Shown: positions 28,503 to 37,656, counted from the stretch's first letter. The stretch is 64,000 bases of DNA from Rugosimonospora africana (GCF_016862975.1 NZ_BONZ01000015.1:186001-250000); one strand, 5' to 3'. Notes: a model not told the origin generated them from the letters alone. Made by a program: numbers and translations.

Positions 28503-28604
28503 ATGACTGAGCGAAGCGGGTGGGGGGCCGTCGCGCAACCGCGACCGGACGCCCGCGCCCAGCGGCCCTGTGCCGGACCGCAGCGAAGCGAGGATCCGGC
28601 ATGA
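28503..28604 (+). CDS. Possible 33-aa leader peptide overlapping the ABC gene start
   Basis: A short frame (MTERSGWGAVAQPRPD then ARAQRPCAGPQRSEDPA) with a fair ribosome binding site (GAGGGG, 6-7 nt before ATG at 28503). Its TGA overlaps the ATG of the next gene (ATGA), a typical coupling arrangement. It is not known to be conserved and may be chance. If translated, it could couple or attenuate the exporter operon. Confidence 0.35.
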   Translation: MTERSGWGAVAQPRPDARAQRPCAGPQRSEDPA

Positions 28605-29554
28605 GCGGCTACGCGGTCGAGGCCAAGGGCCTGGTGAAGCGATTCGGGAAGACGAAGGCGCTGGACGGTGTCGACCTGGCCGTCCGGCAGGGCACCGTGC
28701 TCGGCGTGCTCGGACCCAACGGCGCCGGTAAGACGACGGCGGTCCGGGTGCTGACCACCCTGATCCGGCCGGACGCCGGTGAGGCTCAGGTGGGCGGCTT
28801 CGACGTCCGGCACGACGCCGACCGGGTACGCGCGCTGATCGGGCTGACCGGCCAGTACGCCGCCGTCGACGAGGACCTGACCGGATTCGAGAATCTGGTG
28901 CTGATCGGCCGGCTCCTGGAGCTCCCCCGACGGGACGCCAAGCGGCGGGCCGGCGAGCTGCTGGAGCAGTTCGACCTGTCGGACGCCGGCCGGCGCAGCG
29001 TGAAGACGTACTCCGGGGGCATGCGCCGGCGGCTGGATTTGGCCGCGAGCCTGGTCAGCCGGCCGGAGATCCTGTTCCTGGACGAGCCGACGACGGGTCT
29101 GGACCCGCGCAGCCGGGGCGAGGTCTGGACCATGGTCCGCAACCTCGTCGCGGACGGGGTGACGGTGCTGCTCACCACGCAGTACCTGGACGAGGCCGAC
29201 CGGCTGGCGAACGAGATCGCGGTCATCGACCACGGTCGGGTCATCGCCAGCGGCACCCCGTCCGAGCTGAAGGCGAAGGTGGGTGGGCAGACGCTGGACG
29301 TACGCCCGGCCGACCCCGCCGACCTTCCGGCGGTGTCCGAGATCGTGGGCAAGGCCGTGGGTACGGTACCCAGCCAGCGAGCCGACGACGGCGGGCTGCT
29401 GTCGGTACCGGTGGAGGACGACGACGCGTTCGCGGTCGTGGTCGGCCGGCTGCGTGAGGAGCGCATCGCGGTGACCGAGCTGGCCCTGCGCCTGGCCAGC
29501 CTCGACGAGGTGTTCCTGGCACTGACCGGACACGGCGCGGAGGAGGAGAACTGA
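28601..29554 (+). CDS. DrrA-type ABC transporter ATP-binding protein
   Basis: A 317-aa ABC ATPase of the DrrA/daunorubicin-resistance group. Motifs: Walker A GPNGAGKTT (38-46), Q-loop region IGLTGQYAAVDE, signature YSGGMRRRLDLA, Walker B ILFLDEPTTGLD, and H-loop position replaced by LTTQYLDEAD, as usual in this group. A C-terminal domain (VTELALRLASLDEVFLALTG) is typical of DrrA. It pairs with the permease downstream (TGATG overlap). Export of a hydrophobic compound is inferred; substrate unknown. Confidence 0.92.
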   Translation: MSGYAVEAKGLVKRFGKTKALDGVDLAVRQGTVLGVLGPNGAGKTTAVRVLTTLIRPDAGEAQVGGFDVRHDADRVRALIGLTGQYAAVDEDLTGFENLVLIGRLLELPRRDAKRRAGELLEQFDLSDAGRRSVKTYSGGMRRRLDLAASLVSRPEILFLDEPTTGLDPRSRGEVWTMVRNLVADGVTVLLTTQYLDEADRLANEIAVIDHGRVIASGTPSELKAKVGGQTLDVRPADPADLPAVSEIVGKAVGTVPSQRADDGGLLSVPVEDDDAFAVVVGRLREERIAVTELALRLASLDEVFLALTGHGAEEEN

Positions 29555-30360
29555 TGGTCGCCATTGCCCACCCGGTACCGGCCCGGCGGATCAACCCGGT
29601 GCGCGCGCTCCGGCACTCGTTCACGCTGGCCTGGCGTGCGGTCGTGAAGATCCGGCACAACCCGGAGCAGCTGCTGGACGTCAGCCTGCAGCCGATCATC
29701 TTCCTGACCATGTTCGTGTTCCTGTTCGGCGGCGCCATCGCCGGCATGAGCCGCCACCAGTACCTGCAGTTCGTACTGCCCGGCATCACCGTGCAGACGG
29801 TGGTGTTCGCCAGCATGGGCTCCGGGATCAACCTGAACACCGACATCACCAAGGGCATCTTCGACCGGTTCCGCAGCCTGCCGATCGCCCGCTCGTCGCC
29901 GCTGACCGGGCTGGTCCTCGGCGACGTGGTGCGCTACGTGGTGTCGATGGGGATCCTGCTGGCGTACGGCACGCTGCTGGGCTTCCGGTTCCACAACGGC
30001 GTGCTGCCGGTCATCGGGGCGGTCGCGCTGGTCATGGCGTTCGCGCTCGCGCTGTGCTGGGTCTGGGTGCTGCTCGGACTGCTGGTGAAGACGCCGCAGA
30101 GCCTGCAGGGCCTGGGTTTCGTGGTCGGCTTCCCGCTGACCTTCGGCAGCAACATCTTCACCCAGACCGTCACGCTGCCGGGTTGGCTTCAGGCGTGGGT
30201 GAAGGTCAACCCGATCACCGCGCTGACCGACGCCACCCGCGGCCTGATGCTCGGCACCGGCCCGGTGGCCACCCCGGCCTGGCACGCGATCGCCTGGATC
30301 GTGGGCATCGTGGTGGTGTTCGCGCCGATCGCGGTGACGGTGTACCGCCGCAAGTCCTGA
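29554..30360 (+). CDS. DrrB-type ABC-2 transporter permease
   Basis: A 268-aa membrane protein with six predicted helices. It carries the ABC-2 family signature near the C-terminus (VNPITALTDATRGLML) and the amphipathic N-terminal segment with SFTLAWRAVVKIRHNPEQLLD. Start ATG overlaps the DrrA-type stop by one base. Together they form an exporter. A TGATG junction implies tightly balanced translation. Confidence 0.92.
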   Translation: MVAIAHPVPARRINPVRALRHSFTLAWRAVVKIRHNPEQLLDVSLQPIIFLTMFVFLFGGAIAGMSRHQYLQFVLPGITVQTVVFASMGSGINLNTDITKGIFDRFRSLPIARSSPLTGLVLGDVVRYVVSMGILLAYGTLLGFRFHNGVLPVIGAVALVMAFALALCWVWVLLGLLVKTPQSLQGLGFVVGFPLTFGSNIFTQTVTLPGWLQAWVKVNPITALTDATRGLMLGTGPVATPAWHAIAWIVGIVVVFAPIAVTVYRRKS

Positions 30361-30384
30361 TCGGACGGATTGATCGGACGCTGT

Positions 30385-30425
30385 GCTCAGCCGGCCGACG
30401 GCACGGGGGTGCCGGCCGGCTGAGC
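30385..30425. terminator. Hairpin overlapping the stop of the AfsR-like gene
   Basis: Perfect 13-bp arms GCTCAGCCGGCCG/CGGCCGGCTGAGC with a 15-nt centre. The left arm includes the AfsR-like stop codon (30387-30389), and the structure lies 25 bp after the permease stop. It probably ends transcription from both convergent genes; its right arm encodes the end of the regulator. Confidence 0.75.
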
Positions 30426-33400
30426 CGCGTCTGGCGGCATGATGTCGATCGGCTCGGCGAGGCCGGCGGCGTACTCGGCTGCGTATCTCTCGGTACCGAG
30501 GGCGGCCCGTGCGGCCTCGGCGACCGCGGCGACGTCCGGGCTGCCCAGGTCTGGCCGGCCCCGGAGGCTCTCCGCGCTGGCCAGTGCGCGGACCGCCCCT
30601 GCGAAGTCGGCCCGGGCCACCAGGAGCCCGGCGAGCGTTTCCGCCGCCCGGGCGAGCAGCGGCCGGTTCGAGGAGCCCTCGCAGAGGGACGCGACTTCGC
30701 GCTGGTACCGCTCGGCCGCCGGCAGGTCGCCCTGGGCGGCGGTGACCCAGACCAGCCCGGACAGCGCGAACAACGGCGCGTCCGGCTGCATGCCGGACAT
30801 CCCGCGCAGCCCCTCCAGACACCGCTCGTATTCGGCCCGGGCCAGGGCCAGGTCGCCGCCGCCGCGTGCCACGTCGCCCCGCATGAGCCCGAGCAGCGCG
30901 AGCGGGGTCGCGGTGGAGTCCCGCAGGAGCCGCTCCGCGAGCGCCAGATCGTCGCGAGCGCCGGCGAGGTCGCCGGCCCGCAACCGCTCCCAGATGAGCT
31001 GGAAGAGGGTGGCCGCCCGGTCGTCCTCGCCGGTGTGCATCTCCTGCGTCAGCGCGAAGGCCGAACGGTGTGCCTCGATCGCGCCGACGTGGTCCCCGCG
31101 CATGCTCCGGCTCTCCGCCAGGGAACTGATCACGACCGTGTTGGCCCACCGGTCGCCCAGCGGCACGAAGATTTCCTGTGCCTGGAGCAGGTCCCGTTCC
31201 GCCGCGCCCGGGTCGCCCTTCTGCTGGCGGAGCCAGCCGCGCACCGCCAAACCCAGTCCGCGTGCCCACGGGTCGGGATGGTTCAACGCGGCCGGCAGCG
31301 CGGCCAGTACCCGCTGTTCGTCCTCCTCCATCACCGCGGACAGCACCTGACCCACCGGTATCAGCGGATGGATGTTGGGGTCGAGGTCCTTGAGGCGGGC
31401 GTACATCTCCCGGCTGCTGTCCGCGTCGCCCGTCGCCATCAGGTTCATCGCGAGGTGCAGGAAGGCACAGTCGCGTACCGGCGCCGGCACCTCGCCGGGC
31501 AGGTCGACCACCTGCTTGAGCCAGTCCACCGCCTCGGCGTGCTGGCCGCGCAGTACCCAGTTCCAACCGAGTGCGCTGGTCAACCGCAGCGCGATCTCCG
31601 CTTCCCCCGAGTCGATCGCCCAGCGCAGCGCGCCGACCAGGTTGTCGCGTTCGGTCTTGAGCCGTTCCAGCCAGATCAGCTGCTCGCCGGTGCGCAGGCG
31701 TGGCTCGGCGGTCTCGGCCAGGACGAGGAAGTAACTCGCGTGTGAGCGCCGTACCGTGTCAGCCTCGCCGGCCTCCGCCAGGCGCGCGGCGGCGTAGTCC
31801 CGGATGGTCTCGAGCATCCGGTACCGGCCGTCCTCATCGGACAGCGTGACCAGGGACTTGTCCACCAGGCCGCCGAGCGTGGTCAGGTCTCCGTCGCAGA
31901 CTTCCTCGACGGCGTCCAGCGTGGCCCCGTCGAGGAACACCGAGAGCCCGCGCGCGAGCCGGCGCTCGGCCTCGTCGAGCAGGTCCCAACTCCACTCGAC
32001 GACCGCGAGCAGGGTCTGGTGCCGGGGCAGCGCGGTGCGGCTGCCACCGGTGAGCAGCCGGAACCGGTCGCCGAGCCGCGCCGCGACCTGGGCGGCCGGC
32101 AGGTTGCGCAGCCGGGCGGCGGCCAGCTCGATCGCCAGGGGCAGGCCGTCCAGCCGGCGGCAGATCTCCACCACGTCGGCGACGTTGTCGGGCCCGACCG
32201 TGAACCCGGGCCGGACCGCACCGGCCCGGTCGGTCAGCAGCCGTACCGCCGGGAAGGCCAACGCCTCACCGGCGCCGACCGGTCCGGGCGGGGTGGCCAG
32301 CGGTCCCACCGGGCACAGCGCCTCGGCGGTGATGGCCAGCGGCTCCCGGCTGGTGGCCAGGACGCGTACCCGCGGGCACGCGCCCAGGATCCGCTCGGCC
32401 AGCTCGGCGCACGCGCCCACCAGGTGCTCGCAGTTGTCGAGGATGAGCAGCGCCTCCCGGCCGGACAGCAACTCGACCAGGTGCTCCTGGACGTCCCGGA
32501 CGCCGGCCGTCTCGATCAGTCCGGCGTCGTGTGGCCGCAGCGACTCGGCGACCGCCTGCGGAACCTTGTCGGGCAGGCGTACCGGCGCCAGCTCGACCAG
32601 CCACGCACCGCCCGGCAGCCGGCCGGCGTGAGCGCGAGCCGCCTCGGTGGCCAGCCGCGTCTTGCCAGCCCCGCCCGGGCCGACCAGCGTCACCAGCCGG
32701 TGCTCGGCGAGCAGTGCGTCGAGCCGGGCGAGATCGGTGTCGCGGCCGACGAAGCTGGTGAGCGCGACCGGCAGGTTGCCTGCCGAGCGTGCCCGGGACG
32801 CATCCGGCTCACCGGGTCGGCGGGCCGCGCCGGGTCGGGCCGCCTCCCCGGACCGGCCGCGCAGGATGGCCCGGTTCAGCTCGGCCAGCTCGGGCGACGG
32901 GTCGGCGCCGAGCTCGTCGGCCAGGGTGGCGCGCAGCCTGGCGTACACCGCGACCGCCTCGGCACCGCGCCCGCTGCCGGCCAGCGCCCGCATCAGCAGC
33001 TCGTGCGGCCGTTCCCGCAGCGGGTATCCGGCGGTCAGCTCGGTCAGCTCCCCGATCGGACGGGCGGCGTCGGCACCCAGCGCCAGCTCCGCCTCGATCC
33101 GGTCCTCGGTCGCGGCGAGCCGCAGCTCGGTGAGGCGGGTGGCGGCGGTGCGGGCGAAGTCGGCGTGCGCCGCGTCGATCAGCGCCGGTCCCCGGCACAG
33201 GGCCAGGGCCGCGCCCAACGCCTCGACGGCTCCGCTCGGATCACCGGCACGCAGCGCCGCCCGGCCGGTCGCGGCCAGCCGCTCGAACTCCTCGGCGTCC
33301 AGCCGGGTGCCGGTCAGCCTGTACCCGGTCGGCTCACCGGTCAACGCGGCCGGAGCCGGCAGTATCCGGCGGACACGGGACACCAGGGTCTGAAGGGCAT

Positions 33401-33581
33401 TGTTCGCCGCGGCCGGCGGGAAGTCGCCCCAGATCGCGTCGATCAGGGTGCCGCTGTCCACCAACCGGCCTCCGGCAAGCGCGAGACGGATCACCAGAGT
33501 CCGCAGTCGTGGACCGTTGAGATCGACCGGTCGGCCCTCGTCATCCGTGACCGCCAGTGGTCCCAGGATCGCCACCCGCAC
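30387..33581 (-). CDS. AfsR/SARP family regulator with NB-ARC-like ATPase and helical C-terminus
   Basis: A 1064-aa regulator. Residues 1-90 form an OmpR-type winged helix (LNGPRLRTLVIRLALAGGRLV), and 95-245 are the bacterial transcriptional activation domain. The NB-ARC/STAND ATPase (about 270-560) has Walker A LVGPGGAGKTRLA and LLILDNCEHL. Beyond it lie alpha-helical TPR-like segments. It belongs to the long AfsR type that controls secondary metabolism in Streptomyces. It sits convergently behind the exporter operon and diverges from the GNAT gene. No biosynthetic cluster is present, so its target is unclear. Start ATG at 33581. Confidence 0.88.
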   Translation of the reverse strand: MRVAILGPLAVTDDEGRPVDLNGPRLRTLVIRLALAGGRLVDSGTLIDAIWGDFPPAAANNALQTLVSRVRRILPAPAALTGEPTGYRLTGTRLDAEEFERLAATGRAALRAGDPSGAVEALGAALALCRGPALIDAAHADFARTAATRLTELRLAATEDRIEAELALGADAARPIGELTELTAGYPLRERPHELLMRALAGSGRGAEAVAVYARLRATLADELGADPSPELAELNRAILRGRSGEAARPGAARRPGEPDASRARSAGNLPVALTSFVGRDTDLARLDALLAEHRLVTLVGPGGAGKTRLATEAARAHAGRLPGGAWLVELAPVRLPDKVPQAVAESLRPHDAGLIETAGVRDVQEHLVELLSGREALLILDNCEHLVGACAELAERILGACPRVRVLATSREPLAITAEALCPVGPLATPPGPVGAGEALAFPAVRLLTDRAGAVRPGFTVGPDNVADVVEICRRLDGLPLAIELAAARLRNLPAAQVAARLGDRFRLLTGGSRTALPRHQTLLAVVEWSWDLLDEAERRLARGLSVFLDGATLDAVEEVCDGDLTTLGGLVDKSLVTLSDEDGRYRMLETIRDYAAARLAEAGEADTVRRSHASYFLVLAETAEPRLRTGEQLIWLERLKTERDNLVGALRWAIDSGEAEIALRLTSALGWNWVLRGQHAEAVDWLKQVVDLPGEVPAPVRDCAFLHLAMNLMATGDADSSREMYARLKDLDPNIHPLIPVGQVLSAVMEEDEQRVLAALPAALNHPDPWARGLGLAVRGWLRQQKGDPGAAERDLLQAQEIFVPLGDRWANTVVISSLAESRSMRGDHVGAIEAHRSAFALTQEMHTGEDDRAATLFQLIWERLRAGDLAGARDDLALAERLLRDSTATPLALLGLMRGDVARGGGDLALARAEYERCLEGLRGMSGMQPDAPLFALSGLVWVTAAQGDLPAAERYQREVASLCEGSSNRPLLARAAETLAGLLVARADFAGAVRALASAESLRGRPDLGSPDVAAVAEAARAALGTERYAAEYAAGLAEPIDIMPPDAAQPAGTPVPSAG

Positions 33582-33642
33582 GGGTACCAGTCTCTCATTT
33601 CCCCGGTACGCATCGGCCTGCCGAGTCTGGCAGGCTAGTAGG

Positions 33643-34482
33643 GTGCTGACGGTTCCCGCCCGGCTTCTCGGAGACGCCGAACGGATGGCTGTGGAGCGGC
33701 TTCTCGATCGCGACCCCTACGCCGCCGCCCAGGTCGCCGAGCAGGTCGCCGCGTTCGGACTGGCCTGGTGGCGGACCGAGGCGCGGGTGTTCGGCTACGG
33801 CAGCCGCCGGCACCTCCAGTCACTGTGCTGGCTGGGCAACAACCTGATCCCGGTGCACGCCACGCCTCCGGCCGTGGCCGCCTTCGCCGAGCTGGCCGGG
33901 CTCAACGGCCGCACCTGCTCGTCGATCGTGGGCACCGCCGACGCGGTGCTCGACCTGTGGACCCGGCTCGCACTGCGCTGGGGTCCGGCCCGCGACGTGC
34001 GGCCGTGCCAGCCGCTGCTGGCCACCGGCGCGCTGCCGGCGGTGCCACCGGATCCGGAGGTGCGGGTCGTCCGCCCGGCCGAGCTTGACCTGCTGTTTCC
34101 GGCGTCGGTGGCGATGTATACCGAGGAGGTGGGCGTCTCGCCCACGCTGGACGGAGGAGAGCGCGGCTACCGGGAGCGGGTCGCGGAGTTGGTCCGTGCA
34201 CGCCGGGCGTACGCCCGGATCATCGACGGCCGGGTGGTGTTCAAGGCGGAGCTGGCGATCGTGACCCGGCACACCGCGCAGATCCAGGGTGTGTGGGTCG
34301 CGCCCGAGTGGCGTGGCCGAGGGCTGGCCACGCGCGGCGTGTCCGCGGTGGTTCACGACGCGTTGCGCCGGGTGGCGCCGACGGTCAGTCTGTACGTCAA
34401 CGACTACAACGAACCGGCTCGGGCGGTTTACGCCCGGTGCGGGTTCCAACAGGTGGGTACCTTCGCCACCGTCCTGTTCTGA
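33643..34482 (+). CDS. DUF4081-GNAT N-acetyltransferase (Rv2867c-like)
   Basis: A 279-aa protein with an N-terminal DUF4081 domain (RLLGDAERMAVERLLDRDPYAAAQ) and a C-terminal GNAT fold. The acetyl-CoA loop is GVWVAPEWRGRGLATRG, followed by LYVNDYNEPARAVYARCGF. It matches the gene that normally follows ispG in actinobacteria; here 6 kb of PadR/ABC/AfsR genes stand between. Substrate unknown. GTG at 33643 is chosen as the longest conserved start; AGTAGG is a weak ribosome binding site. Confidence 0.85.
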   Translation: MLTVPARLLGDAERMAVERLLDRDPYAAAQVAEQVAAFGLAWWRTEARVFGYGSRRHLQSLCWLGNNLIPVHATPPAVAAFAELAGLNGRTCSSIVGTADAVLDLWTRLALRWGPARDVRPCQPLLATGALPAVPPDPEVRVVRPAELDLLFPASVAMYTEEVGVSPTLDGGERGYRERVAELVRARRAYARIIDGRVVFKAELAIVTRHTAQIQGVWVAPEWRGRGLATRGVSAVVHDALRRVAPTVSLYVNDYNEPARAVYARCGFQQVGTFATVLF

Positions 34483-34514
34483 GTCCCATCATGTGACCAG
34501 TGAGGTGAGCCCGG

Positions 34515-35135
34515 ATGGGACAGATCGTCAAGAAGGTCTCCGAGAACAGGACGCGCTACGTCTGGTACCCGGGGGAGAAGAAAGAGTGGATCCGGGCCGC
34601 GTGGGCGCTGGCCGTGGGCGCCGCGGCATATGGCGCGCTCGCCCTCGGCACGCACCGGACGCTGCTCGCGGTGACCACCGGTACCTCGCTGACCGCCGCC
34701 CTGGCCGGATTCAACCTGGGCCGGCGGGACTTCCGGACGACGAGGGACTTCCCGGAACTGGGCGGCAGAGCCGGCCGCCGGGCGGCCGCGGAGCACGCCG
34801 GACGGGCGGTCTGGCGGGGGTTGGTGTCCGGCATCGGGGGCGCGGTCGCCGCGCTGCTCATCGCCAATCTCGCGGCGGAGGGTTTCGTGGCCGACTGGGT
34901 GCTTCCGGTGGTACCGGCGGTGGTCGGCGCACTCGCGCACCAGGGCGGGATGCTGTACGAGCGGCTGGGCCGCGCGGGGAAGCCGGCAGACCTCCCGCCG
35001 GTGCCCTCGGCTCAGGCCCGTACCCGCGAGTGGTCCGGATCGTACGGCGACTCCGCCACCACGGTGGCGGACACCCAGCCGCCGAAGACGCCCACCTCCA
35101 CCACGCAGCCCGACTCCACATCGGACGGCAGGTAG
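34515..35135 (+). CDS. Membrane protein of unknown function
   Basis: A 206-aa protein. After a basic N-terminus (MGQIVKKVSENRTRYVWYPG), hydrophobic segments lie at about residues 28-65 and 105-150. Its last 40 residues (ATTVADTQPPKTPTSTT) are Thr/Pro-rich and are encoded on the strand opposite the 3' end of the flavoprotein gene, which overlaps it by 124 bp. The reading frame is clear and the ATG has GGTGAGCCC upstream. No family was recognised. Confidence 0.6.
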   Translation: MGQIVKKVSENRTRYVWYPGEKKEWIRAAWALAVGAAAYGALALGTHRTLLAVTTGTSLTAALAGFNLGRRDFRTTRDFPELGGRAGRRAAAEHAGRAVWRGLVSGIGGAVAALLIANLAAEGFVADWVLPVVPAVVGALAHQGGMLYERLGRAGKPADLPPVPSAQARTREWSGSYGDSATTVADTQPPKTPTSTTQPDSTSDGR

Positions 35136-37543
35136 GCGTAGGCGATCGACCGGTTCACCCGGTACCCGTACCCGCCCGAGGTGACCCGGCCGGCCAGCTT
35201 CCCAGCCACGCGTACCGGTTCGGTGCCCAGGCACACATCCGCCGGATCGTCGAAAATCAGGCAGCGCAGGCGGCGGTGCGGTCCGCCGGCCGCCCGGGCG
35301 GCGAGCAACGCGTCCCGACCGAGAAACGGCTTGTCCATCCGTACCGTGAAGGCCAGCCCCGCCTCGTCGGGGGTGGTCTCGGTGGTGAGGTCGGAGCCCC
35401 ACACCCGGTACCCCTTCTCCACCCGCATCGCGTCGATCGCCCGGTACCCGGCTGGCCGCAGCCCGTACCCGGCTCCGGCGCGCATCAGCAGGTCCCACAG
35501 CGTGAGCGTGTACTCCGTCGCCGGGTACAGCTCCCAGCCCAGTTCGCCGACGTAGGTGACCCGTTGGGCGAGCACCGGTACCGGGCCGACGGTCAGCTGC
35601 CGGGCGCGCAGGTACCGGAAGTCCTCATTGGACAGTGAGGTGTCGGTCAGCGGCTGGAGGATGTCCCGGGCGGCCGGCCCCCACAGGCACAGGCAGCCGT
35701 ACCCGCCGGTGATGTCCTCGATCACCACGTCGGCCGGCGCGTACCGGCGCAGCCACGCCTGGTCGCGCACCCCGCTCGCGGTCGAGGTGACCACCCGGAA
35801 CCGGTCGGCCGCCAGCCGGGTGACGGTCAGGTCGGCCTCGATGCCGGCGCGGGCGTTCAGCAGCTGGGTGTACGTGACGGTGCCGGGCGGCCGGTCGACG
35901 GCGCCGGCACACATCCGGTCGAGGAACGCGGCGGCTCCCGGTCCGGCGACCGAGAACTTGGCGAACGAGGACTGGTCGAACAGCCCGGCCGCGTCGGCGG
36001 TCGCGCGGCACTCGGCGGCGATCGCCGGGCTCCAGTGCCGGCCGGCCCAGCCCCGGGGTCGAGCGCTGGCGGCGGCCCAGCCTCGGGGTCGGGCACTGGC
36101 GGCGGCCCGTGCGGCGCCGGCTGGCGGTGTGGGCGACTGGGCGCCAGCGCCCGGTGTGGCCGGCACGGCGCTGGCGGGCGACTCGGCACCCGGCTCGTTG
36201 CCGGCGAACCAGTTCACCCGCTCCCAGCCGGCCTTCTCGCCCAGCACGGCGCCCAGTTCGGCCAGCCGTGGCCAGGTCGCCGATCGGCGCAGCGGCCGGA
36301 CCGCGGTGCGTTCCTGGTGTGGGTACCCGATGTCGTAGTAGGTCGAGTAGGCGTCCAGTGCTCGCCGAGTCGCCCAGGACCGGCTCGCCGCGTGCCCGCC
36401 GAACCGCCGGATGTCCATTGTGGACACGTCGTACTCCGGCGTGCCGTCGACGATCCACTCGGCCATCACCTTGCCCACACCACCCGCCGCGGCCAGCCCG
36501 TGTACGCAGAACCCGGCGGCCACCCAGAACCCGGGCAGCGCCGTCTCGCCGAGCAGGAACTCGCCGTCCGGCGTGAACGCCTCCGGACCGTGCGTCACCG
36601 ACGCGATGTCGCGCTCGCGCAGCACCGGCAGCCTGCGCCGGGCCGACGCCCACGAATCGGCGAACGCGGCCAGGTCGGGGGCGAAGAGGCCGCGCGCGGT
36701 GGCCAGTGGCGGCCCGTCGTCCGGCCAGCACGCCTGCGGGTCGCGGATGTACCCGCCGACGAGCAGGCCGCCGCTCGCGTCGCCGCGGAAGTAGACGATG
36801 TGGTCCGGGTCCCGGACCGTGGGTAGCTCGACCGTGTCGCCGCCCACCGGGTCGCTGACCACGTACTGGTGCTTCATCGGCACCACCGGTACCGCCACGC
36901 CGGCCAGTGCCGCCACCCAGCCGGCCGCCGCTCCGGCCGCGTCGACCACCACCTCGGTGCGGACCTCTCCGCGATCGGTGAGCACCCCGGCGACCCGGCC
37001 CCGGGCGGTGCGTACCCCGGTCACTCCGGTACCGGTGACGATCTCGACGCCGAGTGCGGTGGCCCCGGCGGCCAGCGTTCGGACCAGCGGCTCCGGCCGC
37101 AGGTACCCGTCGCCGGGCAGCCAGCCGGCCGCCCGTACGTCGCCGACGTCCAGCAGCGGCAGCCGATTGTGAGCCTCGGCCGGCGACAAAAGGTCCATTT
37201 CCAGCCCGTAGGTCTGCGCCGAGCTTGCCTGCCGGCGCAACTCGTCCACCCGGTCCGGGGTGCTGGCCAGGCGCAGTCCGCCCACGCCCCGCCAGCCCGG
37301 ATCCATGCCCGTGCGCTCGCGCAGTTCGGCGTAGAGCGACGAGGAGTACATGATCATCCTGGTCTGGCTGATGGTGGAGCGCAGCTGGCCGACGAAGCCG
37401 GCCGAGTGCCAGCTCGTACCGTCGGCGAGCCGGTGCCGCTCGACCAGCGTGATCTCGGTCCAACCCAGCCGGGCCAGGTGGTAGGCGATGCTCGTGCCGG
37501 CGACCCCGCCGCCGATGATGACCGCACGCGCCTCGTCCCGCAT
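35012..37543 (-). CDS. FAD-dependent oxidoreductase/GcvT-type dimethylglycine or sarcosine oxidase-like protein
   Basis: A 843-aa two-part enzyme. The N-terminal half is a DAO-fold flavoprotein (VIIGGGVAGTSIAYHLARLG, residues 8-27) with TSWHSAGFVG (His46), the position of the covalent FAD histidine in dimethylglycine dehydrogenases. The C-terminal half is a folate-binding GcvT domain (GLFDQSSFAKFSVAGPGAA onward). Length and order match bacterial dimethylglycine oxidase (about 830 aa), which demethylates and passes the one-carbon unit to tetrahydrofolate. An Ala/Arg-rich insert with two ASARPRGWA copies lies between the halves. It diverges from the kinase-permease-glnA4 genes. Exact substrate unproved. 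Confidence 0.78.
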   Translation of the reverse strand: MRDEARAVIIGGGVAGTSIAYHLARLGWTEITLVERHRLADGTSWHSAGFVGQLRSTISQTRMIMYSSSLYAELRERTGMDPGWRGVGGLRLASTPDRVDELRRQASSAQTYGLEMDLLSPAEAHNRLPLLDVGDVRAAGWLPGDGYLRPEPLVRTLAAGATALGVEIVTGTGVTGVRTARGRVAGVLTDRGEVRTEVVVDAAGAAAGWVAALAGVAVPVVPMKHQYVVSDPVGGDTVELPTVRDPDHIVYFRGDASGGLLVGGYIRDPQACWPDDGPPLATARGLFAPDLAAFADSWASARRRLPVLRERDIASVTHGPEAFTPDGEFLLGETALPGFWVAAGFCVHGLAAAGGVGKVMAEWIVDGTPEYDVSTMDIRRFGGHAASRSWATRRALDAYSTYYDIGYPHQERTAVRPLRRSATWPRLAELGAVLGEKAGWERVNWFAGNEPGAESPASAVPATPGAGAQSPTPPAGAARAAASARPRGWAAASARPRGWAGRHWSPAIAAECRATADAAGLFDQSSFAKFSVAGPGAAAFLDRMCAGAVDRPPGTVTYTQLLNARAGIEADLTVTRLAADRFRVVTSTASGVRDQAWLRRYAPADVVIEDITGGYGCLCLWGPAARDILQPLTDTSLSNEDFRYLRARQLTVGPVPVLAQRVTYVGELGWELYPATEYTLTLWDLLMRAGAGYGLRPAGYRAIDAMRVEKGYRVWGSDLTTETTPDEAGLAFTVRMDKPFLGRDALLAARAAGGPHRRLRCLIFDDPADVCLGTEPVRVAGKLAGRVTSGGYGYRVNRSIAYAYLPSDVESGCVVEVGVFGGWVSATVVAESPYDPDHSRVRA

Positions 37544-37544
37544 C

Positions 37545-37589
37545 GCTGCCCTCCCGAGCGCTGCCCTCCCGAGCGCTGCCCTCCCGAGC
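37545..37589 (-). repeat. Three tandem 15-bp units, each with a Shine-Dalgarno motif
   Basis: GCTGCCCTCCCGAGC is repeated exactly three times upstream of the flavoprotein start (minus strand: each unit holds GGGAGGG). The copy nearest the ATG is 5 nt away. A fourth, decayed unit follows. Tandem ribosome binding sites could tune translation. Confidence 0.75.
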
Positions 37590-37656
37590 GCTGCTTCCCG
37601 GACGCCCGCCGCCCCGCCACGGGAGAGCCATGCCTGAAAGGTTCCTATCACCGATA

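Noticed and set aside
28786-31566. 926-codon minus-strand frame
   Set aside because: Opposite drrAB and out of frame with the AfsR-like gene; no motif.
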